Shown here piece after piece: positions 7,150-10,859 of a stretch of DNA of 10,859 nt. The position numbers and the translations under genes were made by a program. The DNA comes from Thermoplasmata archaeon (GTDB taxonomy: Archaea; Thermoplasmatota; Thermoplasmata; Thermoplasmatales; Thermoplasmataceae). The notes under the pieces are model-generated. The model had not been told where the DNA came from and did not search any database. It was given only the letters and a program-made list of their open reading frames with translations. Where the stretch lies: positions 1 through 10,859 of the forward strand of contig JAKAYM010000060.1 of the NCBI GenBank assembly GCA_021826795.1. The letters run 5' to 3'. Numbering within the stretch: position 1 is the stretch's first letter; the number at the start of each line of letters is the position of its first letter.

Positions 7150-7227
7150 CAACTACTATTTATATATAATATTTCAGTATATACTTATTTACAGAGTATA
7201 TAAGTATTGAAACTCAACTACTATTTA
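7150..7227. repeat. 13-base direct repeat CAACTACTATTTA, two copies
   Basis: CAACTACTATTTA occurs exactly at 7150-7162 and 7215-7227, 65 bases apart (about six helical turns). On the minus strand it reads TAAATAGTAGTTG. The copy nearer the gene covers the end of the TATA box and the bases just downstream. The other is about 80 bases upstream of the start and sits inside the inverted repeat ATTGAAAC (7206-7213)/GTTTCAAT (7235-7242). Positions fit a repressor or looping site, but no known factor is recognised. Confidence 0.5.
7159..7202 (-). promoter_or_regulatory. Promoter of the ABC importer operon with upstream inverted repeat
   Basis: On the minus strand TTATATATAAA (7169-7159) lies at -30 to -20 from the GTG at 7139, ideal for a leaderless or nearly leaderless archaeal transcript. 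Eight bases upstream of the box is a perfect inverted repeat, TATATACT (7178-7185) and AGTATATA (7195-7202), with a 9-base spacer and its centre about 51 bases from the GTG. Part of it forms the palindrome AGTATATACT (7176-7185). The TACT...AGTA half-sites recall the TACTTTNNNAGTA operator reported for Thermococcales TrmB, though with wider spacing. I infer a regulator site used by the TrmB-like protein. Confidence 0.55.
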
Positions 7228-7455
7228 ATACTATGTTTCAATTTATATATAACTATGAAATCATCTACCAATAATCCCTTTACAATAATTTTGTGTAGGC
7301 ACACCACTATAAAATTATCAATTGATTCTTTAATTTAACTGATATATATGTTAATAACGTACATATTTGCATTTAAATTGTTGTAACTGTAAGTTGCACG
7401 TAACTTTGAAAGAAGGAAATAAATTACATGGCTTTCTATAGTAGCTGTGAAACGA

Positions 7456-8649
7456 TTAATTATAAAGCAACTCTTCGTAAACCTTAAGATCCTGGAATAT
7501 GTGTGAAATCAGGCAGTATTCATCAGGCATATGTGCTTTTTCAATTGCTGTCGTAGACCATACAGCCACATTGTAACCGCTGCTTCTTAGGAAAGACGCA
7601 AATGTTTCACCGCCGATTCCGATTGTTATGGCATCTTCTCCTATTACATTTTTTATGGCTTTCTTTAATCTGATAATGACCTCGGAATTTTCATCCGTAG
7701 GCGCCGGTGCGTCTACACGATCTACAACTTTAAATGATATCTTTGCTCCTGAATCCTTTGAGTATTTTAATATAAGAGTATCTATTTCCTTCAGCACCTG
7801 ATCCGCGGGATATTCCGGTAATATTCTGAAATCCCAGTAAAATATATCCCTGCCCGGAATTGTGTTAATGTTATCGATATTTTTTTCATGCTTCGTTGGC
7901 TCAAAAGTTGAGTATTGGGGTATAAACAGTGTATTTTCCCTGTTAAATTTTTTATGGAGAACATAATCCAGATCAACAATAAATTTGCTAGATATCCTGA
8001 ATGCGTTTACAGATGTGGCAGGCATGCTCGCATGTCCCTGTATGCCAAGTACCTCAAATTGTAACTGCATTACGGTCTTTTCAGCGATTTCTATTATTAG
8101 CCCTTCGTTGGTTCCGGCATCAGGGACTATTATTAAATCATTCTGCTTGAAGATATCCTGTTTGATTATATGCTTTATACCATATTCATTCCCGGTTTCT
8201 TCGTCTGAAACAATGGCAATTCCCAGATTGATTTTCAACTTTGATTTATCAATATTTTTTAGAAGCAGCAGGGTAGTAAAAAGTGCTTGCCCGTTGTCTT
8301 CTGAACCCCTACCGTATATTTTATTGTCCTCAATAGTTGCCTTATAGGGTTCATACTTCCACAGTTCAATATCGCCCTCCGGGACAGTATCCAGATGCGA
8401 GATAATCCATAAAGTCTTCTGAAAATTACCGAGTTTCAGGACAATATTAGGTCTTACATGCCCGAAATTGTCCTTAATGTTATATTCAACAAAGTTGTCA
8501 TATCCCAGTTCTTTCAATATTTTAATTAATTCCTGACCTTTTTTATATTCACCCTCTCCGCCTGATGAAGGAGATACAGCCTTTATGGATAACAATCTGC
8601 TTGCAGAATCAATTATAAAATCTCTATCTGAATTTTCCACGGTAGACAT
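7456..8649 (-). CDS. M20-family metallopeptidase/amidohydrolase (DapE/ArgE-like)
   Basis: A 397-residue cytoplasmic enzyme of the di-zinc M20 family, which hydrolyses amide bonds in acylated amino acids or small peptides. Numbered from the ATG at 8649, the metal and catalytic residues are visible: HLD (His85, Asp87), GRGSEDNGQ (Asp118), DEE (Glu150 as base, Glu151 as ligand), PDAG (Asp177) and KAHMPDE (His373). The inserted dimerisation domain (about 190-310) carries the substrate-contacting GHASMP (His206). Length and motifs fit DapE/ArgE/CPG2-type enzymes; homologues are often labelled succinyl-diaminopimelate desuccinylase, but substrate cannot be read from sequence. A TTG at 8667 would add six residues, yet it lies inside the promoter. 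A TATTATAT box sits at -29 to -22 from the ATG, so the ATG is preferred with a leaderless mRNA. It is 44 bases after the SfsA gene. Confidence 0.87.
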   Translation of the reverse strand: MSTVENSDRDFIIDSASRLLSIKAVSPSSGGEGEYKKGQELIKILKELGYDNFVEYNIKDNFGHVRPNIVLKLGNFQKTLWIISHLDTVPEGDIELWKYEPYKATIEDNKIYGRGSEDNGQALFTTLLLLKNIDKSKLKINLGIAIVSDEETGNEYGIKHIIKQDIFKQNDLIIVPDAGTNEGLIIEIAEKTVMQLQFEVLGIQGHASMPATSVNAFRISSKFIVDLDYVLHKKFNRENTLFIPQYSTFEPTKHEKNIDNINTIPGRDIFYWDFRILPEYPADQVLKEIDTLILKYSKDSGAKISFKVVDRVDAPAPTDENSEVIIRLKKAIKNVIGEDAITIGIGGETFASFLRSSGYNVAVWSTTAIEKAHMPDEYCLISHIFQDLKVYEELLYN

Positions 8650-8654
8650 ATACG

Positions 8655-8710
8655 CTGATTGCCACAATTCATATAATAGTTATTAATGACTAATTATCGC
8701 TGGCAATCAG
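8655..8710. repeat. Perfect 10-base inverted repeat bracketing the M20 promoter
   Basis: CTGATTGCCA (8655-8664) and TGGCAATCAG (8701-8710) are exact reverse complements separated by 36 bases. One arm is just upstream of the M20 ATG (-6 to -15), the other covers the last codons of the SfsA gene. The M20 TATA box (8671-8678) lies in the loop. These arms are much more GC-rich than the surrounding gap. This may be an operator pair, or a stem-loop in transcripts that read through from the SfsA gene. Confidence 0.55.
8671..8678 (-). promoter_or_regulatory. TATA box of the M20 gene
   Basis: TATTATAT on the minus strand lies at -29 to -22 from the ATG at 8649. No ribosome binding site precedes that ATG, so a leaderless transcript is likely. 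The word and spacing match those before the SfsA and TrmB-like genes. Confidence 0.6.
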
Positions 8711-9374
8711 TCACCGTTTTACTGAAAACTACATTGTTATTAACTATAGAAAAAACAAGGAATCTAAATCTTACACCCTTTTCAATAGATTTGTAATATG
8801 CCTTTGAGAACTCCGGGTCTCTCATATTATTTGGCCGGAAGCATCTGGCATTTTCATTGAATATCAAGAACATGACGTAGGAGTCGTAACCACTATCAAT
8901 TAATTTCATCAGGGTTTCAAGATGCTTTTTTCCTCTCAGAGTAGGCGCATCGGGGAATAATGCTCTTCCATCCTCAACCAGGGTGGCTGATTTTACCTCT
9001 ATAAATGAATTATCCAGCTGAAAATCAATCCTGCTATTGTCAACTTTAACCTCTCTTCTGTATCCATTTCTCAAAAACAAAGATGCAATGTCTGAATGAA
9101 ATCTTGAGTCGTTAAATGTCCAAACATCATTATTTTTACAGAATGTCACAGAATACATGGTCTTTTTCCCTAGTGCCCTTCGTATTTTCAGTTCATTTCC
9201 TGGATATAATAATTCTTCCAGTCTTCCCGGGTCATGCACATGTACAGAGATTTTCTCACCCTTTACATTTGCATTTACAAGAAATCTATTTGGTCTCGAA
9301 ATAAAGGTAGCATCAATGAGTTCGGGGAAATGCATTACAGTAAAACCGGATGGTCTTTCAATAAAGGGAGTCAT
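8694..9374 (-). CDS. sfsA: SfsA family protein (sugar fermentation stimulation protein homologue)
   Basis: A 226-residue protein matching SfsA in length and motifs. The N-terminal OB-like part (about 14-85) includes RFLVNANVKG and HVHDPGRLEELLYPG. The C-terminal part has the PD-(D/E)xK nuclease-like core: RIDFQL (117-122), FIEVKSATL (128-136) and the family signature FPDAPTLRGKKHLETL (144-159). SfsA was named for an E. coli phenotype in maltose use, and DNA binding or nuclease activity has been suggested. Its biochemical role is not settled, so no link to the sugar locus should be assumed. Two starts are possible. The shorter (codon 14, MHFPELID) aligns with bacterial SfsA starts. I keep the ATG at 9374 because a TATTATAT box lies 22-29 bases before it, as in other leaderless genes here. 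It seems to have its own transcript. Confidence 0.9.
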   Translation of the reverse strand: MTPFIERPSGFTVMHFPELIDATFISRPNRFLVNANVKGEKISVHVHDPGRLEELLYPGNELKIRRALGKKTMYSVTFCKNNDVWTFNDSRFHSDIASLFLRNGYRREVKVDNSRIDFQLDNSFIEVKSATLVEDGRALFPDAPTLRGKKHLETLMKLIDSGYDSYVMFLIFNENARCFRPNNMRDPEFSKAYYKSIEKGVRFRFLVFSIVNNNVVFSKTVTDCQR

Positions 9375-9395
9375 TACTTCAAATATCTAAACATT

Positions 9396-9403
9396 ATATA
9401 ATA
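9396..9403 (-). promoter_or_regulatory. TATA box of the sfsA gene
   Basis: TATTATAT on the minus strand lies at -29 to -22 from the ATG at 9374, and the bases between contain no ribosome site. It is flanked by TAAACAT at 9388-9394 and again about 20 bases further on. This spacing supports the longer sfsA start and a leaderless mRNA. Confidence 0.6.
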
Positions 9404-9450
9404 TTTATTTAAACATAACTGTACCTACCATATATTGAAACTTCCAGATG

Positions 9451-9460
9451 AGAAAAATAA
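9451..9460 (-). terminator. Possible T-tract terminator after the aldo/keto reductase gene
   Basis: Read on the minus strand, TTATTTTTCT lies about 55 bases after the stop of the aldo/keto reductase gene, before the sfsA promoter. Archaeal transcription often ends at such U-rich runs without a stem-loop. In DNA this rich in A and T the assignment is weak. Confidence 0.25.
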
Positions 9461-9514
9461 TTAATTTTAAACTGATTCTGTATTGCTCAACAACTATAAA
9501 TTCACGATAAATGA

Positions 9515-10513
9515 TTAAAGTTTGTTTATATATTTTATATCTTCGTTTTTTAAATTAACGTTTAAGGCTTCCAGATTATCAGTAAGATGCTGCAGTTTTG
9601 TTATTCCCAGCAATGGGATTATTTTTATATCCAATTTTTCGGACATTTTTAAAATCCAGGCTATGGAAAGTTGTGAAAGGGTTATGCCTTTATTATCCGC
9701 TAATTCTTTTAATTTTTTTACTTTTTCTTCTGTTCTATCTATCTCCCTTTTAAGTTCTGGGTAATAATGTATCCTAGAACTTTTATCATAGTTAAGTAAA
9801 TACTTACCGGTCAGAACCCCCTGATCCAGCGGTGTATAAGCTAGTAGCCCAAGATTGTACTTCTTTGCATAAATTAACTTATTGTCTTCTATTCCACGGT
9901 TCAATATATTGTAAGGTTCCTGAATAGTTGAGAATGAATTTAGATTGTGTTTTTCTGATAGGTACATAAAATCACATATGTCAGAGGCATTAACATTACT
10001 CATACCAATATATCTAGCATAATCCATATCGATAATATGGCTCATTGTTTTCAGAGTTTCGATCAAAGATACTTCATTGTCAGACCAATGGAACTGGTAG
10101 AGGTCTATATAATCTGTGTGTAATCTCTTCAGGGATTCCTTTATCTGGTTCATTATATGTTTTCGCGATAATCCCGAAGCATTTACATAGTTTGCCATAG
10201 GTCCCCTAACTTTGGTGGATATAACAAGCGACTCACGTTCATAATCCTTGATTAATTCACCGAGAATTTTTTCAGAATTTCCCGTACAATTGATGCAATC
10301 CTCATTATGTTCAACTCTGCCATGATATATATTTGCAGTATCGAAAAAGTTTATTCCAGAGTCGTAGGCTTTTTTAAAAATTTTTGAGAAGGTGTCATTA
10401 TCAACATATTCAATGCCCTGATCATTATATTTTCCAGTTCCTGGCAAATGCCATGTGCCTATACCCAGGATAGATACTTTTATACCAGCATTCCCTAAAT
10501 TTATATATTTCAT
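9515..10513 (-). CDS. Aldo/keto reductase family oxidoreductase
   Basis: A 332-residue protein of the NADPH-dependent aldo/keto reductase barrel family, which reduces aldehydes, ketones or sugars. The opening LGNAGIKVSILGIGTWHLPG (6-25) and the catalytic tetrad are visible: Asp58 and Tyr63 in FFDTANIY, Lys101 in STKVRG, and His142 in LYQFHWSD. The strand GMSNVNAS (about 174) and the helix region SQLSIAWILK near the C-terminus also fit, with PLLGITKLQHLTDNLEAL as the cofactor-binding end. Between Tyr63 and the usual SExxLG (80-85) is a longer loop than in many members, containing two cysteines (Cys73, Cys76). The ATG at 10513 has TTATATATTA at -27 to -18 and no ribosome site, so it is probably leaderless. 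Substrate is unknown. It lies 81 bases from an insertion-sequence transposase. Confidence 0.9.
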   Translation of the reverse strand: MKYINLGNAGIKVSILGIGTWHLPGTGKYNDQGIEYVDNDTFSKIFKKAYDSGINFFDTANIYHGRVEHNEDCINCTGNSEKILGELIKDYERESLVISTKVRGPMANYVNASGLSRKHIMNQIKESLKRLHTDYIDLYQFHWSDNEVSLIETLKTMSHIIDMDYARYIGMSNVNASDICDFMYLSEKHNLNSFSTIQEPYNILNRGIEDNKLIYAKKYNLGLLAYTPLDQGVLTGKYLLNYDKSSRIHYYPELKREIDRTEEKVKKLKELADNKGITLSQLSIAWILKMSEKLDIKIIPLLGITKLQHLTDNLEALNVNLKNEDIKYINKL

Positions 10514-10530
10514 AGAAATTGATGCTTTAT

Positions 10531-10540
10531 TAATATATAA
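10531..10540 (-). promoter_or_regulatory. TATA box of the aldo/keto reductase gene
   Basis: TTATATATTA on the minus strand lies at -27 to -18 from the ATG at 10513, suited to a leaderless transcript. It stands between the gene and the transposase end, so if the insertion sequence reaches this far it could have altered the upstream control region. Confidence 0.5.
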
Positions 10541-10594
10541 GAATAGTCAAAAATCGGAAAATGCTGTTCTATTTCTGATGCTATGGTTTATTAT

Positions 10595-10859
10595 CTACAT
10601 TTTTATACTCTCATTCATGAACTTGAGTATATAGCTTTTTGCAAATGTGAGGCTGCGTGAGAGTTTCTCAAAGCCTTCCTTAATCCTGCCTTTCAAATCA
10701 TCTTCAGAATTTATTGCAGCAATAGATACATACCTCTTCACGCTTTTCCATATGAATTCTATGGGATTGAGATCCGGTGAATAGGGTGGAAGGAATATGA
10801 GTTTTATATTCAATGACTCTGCACTCTCCTTCACGGCCTTTGAGTGATGGGACCTGAAA
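10595..10859 (-). CDS. IS630-family transposase, C-terminal part, cut by window edge
   Basis: The frame is open from the right edge to the TAG at 10597-10595, giving 88 codons; the GTG at 10834 is internal and not a start. The sequence shows the hallmark LIFLPPYSPDLNPIEFIWK, whose glutamate is the third residue of the IS630/Tc1 DDE catalytic triad. HHSKAVKESAE precedes it, as expected between the second aspartate and this glutamate. In D34E enzymes that aspartate would fall two codons beyond the visible edge. Such enzymes cut and rejoin DNA at TA targets. The visible C-terminal part is intact; the rest of the gene and the far end of the element are out of view. I could not identify the terminal inverted repeat between 10514 and 10594. 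Confidence 0.85.
   Translation of the reverse strand, partial: FRSHHSKAVKESAESLNIKLIFLPPYSPDLNPIEFIWKSVKRYVSIAAINSEDDLKGRIKEGFEKLSRSLTFAKSYILKFMNESIKM
10595..10859. mobile_element. Insertion sequence of IS630 type, one end, partial
   Basis: The transposase fragment implies an insertion element that continues past the right edge. Its boundary on this side must lie somewhere between the transposase stop (10595) and the aldo/keto reductase start (10513), but no terminal repeat or duplicated TA can be assigned without the other end. The limits given are those of the visible coding part only. Confidence 0.6.

Larger units (their letters stand above)
7140..7455. other. Intergenic region between the M20 gene and the ABC operon
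   Basis: This 316-base, very AT-rich gap contains no credible gene on either strand. Its left half holds the ABC operon promoter, the inverted repeat beside it, a 13-base direct repeat and the 8-base inverted repeat ATTGAAAC/GTTTCAAT. The right half (7250-7455) has a small dyad GTGT-AGGC-ACAC (7293-7304) and another, AAGTT-N6-AACTT (7391-7406). Read on the minus strand, a pyrimidine-rich stretch (7424-7408, TTTATTTCCTTCTTTC) lies about 30 bases after the M20 stop and might terminate that transcript. I see nothing else that can be supported. Confidence 0.6.

Noticed and set aside
7140..7455. Thermococcales TGM motif (TATCAC-N5-GTGATA) or an exact TrmB operator
   Set aside because: Neither exact motif is present; only TACT/AGTA half-sites with wider spacing were found, so the operator claim is kept as a hypothesis.
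7240..7455. Possible small RNA or small gene in the gap upstream of the importer
   Set aside because: No open frame with a start signal and no strong structured element; the short dyads seen are within what AT-rich DNA gives by chance.
7985..8347. Plus-strand open frame of 120 codons
   Set aside because: Antisense to the M20 gene, whose metal-binding motifs are complete.
8650..8667. Longer M20 start at a TTG
   Set aside because: The TTG would lie between the TATA box and the expected transcription start; the ATG at 8649 has correct promoter spacing.

Overview
The window looks like chromosomal DNA of an acidophilic archaeon of the Thermoplasmata, most likely the Thermoplasmatales (Ferroplasma, Acidiplasma and Cuniculiplasma relatives are candidates). 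The evidence is AT-rich DNA, archaeal TATA boxes about 25 bases upstream of start codons, leaderless first genes with GGTGA-type ribosome sites inside the operon, a TrmB-family regulator, an archaeal GH1 glycosidase and an SfsA protein. The genus is an inference. Every gene I can support is on the minus strand, so transcription runs from right to left.

Layout in transcription order. At the right edge (10859-10595) is the C-terminal end of an IS630-type transposase, cut by the window. Next are an aldo/keto reductase (10513-9515), an SfsA protein (9374-8694) and an M20 metallopeptidase-like amidohydrolase (8649-7456). A 316-base gap (7455-7140) holds a strong promoter and several repeats. It drives a five-gene Opp/Dpp-type ABC importer: substrate-binding protein (7139-5328), two permeases (5315-4311, 4308-3346) and two ATPases (3365-2583, 2574-1588). 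These are packed with gaps of 2 to 12 bases or a 20-base overlap. A TrmB-like sugar-sensing regulator (1506-493) follows with its own promoter. Last is the N-terminal third of a GH1 beta-glycosidase (407 to the left edge, continuing outside).

How they may work together. By family name alone the importer would be called an oligopeptide transporter. Its neighbours argue instead for uptake of a beta-linked oligosaccharide: the binding protein captures it outside the cell, the permeases and ATPases import it, the GH1 enzyme hydrolyses it in the cytoplasm, and the TrmB protein senses the sugar. The strongest support beyond gene order is a pair of similar inverted repeats (TATACT...AGTATA). One lies just upstream of the TATA box of the binding-protein gene and the other just upstream of the TATA box of the GH1 gene, both centred about 50 bases from the start codon. 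I propose them as operators of the TrmB-like protein. This is untested.

The right-hand genes (aldo/keto reductase, SfsA, M20) each have a TATA box placed for a leaderless transcript and seem to be separate units. A perfect 10-base inverted repeat brackets the M20 promoter. I saw no tRNA, rRNA or CRISPR array.
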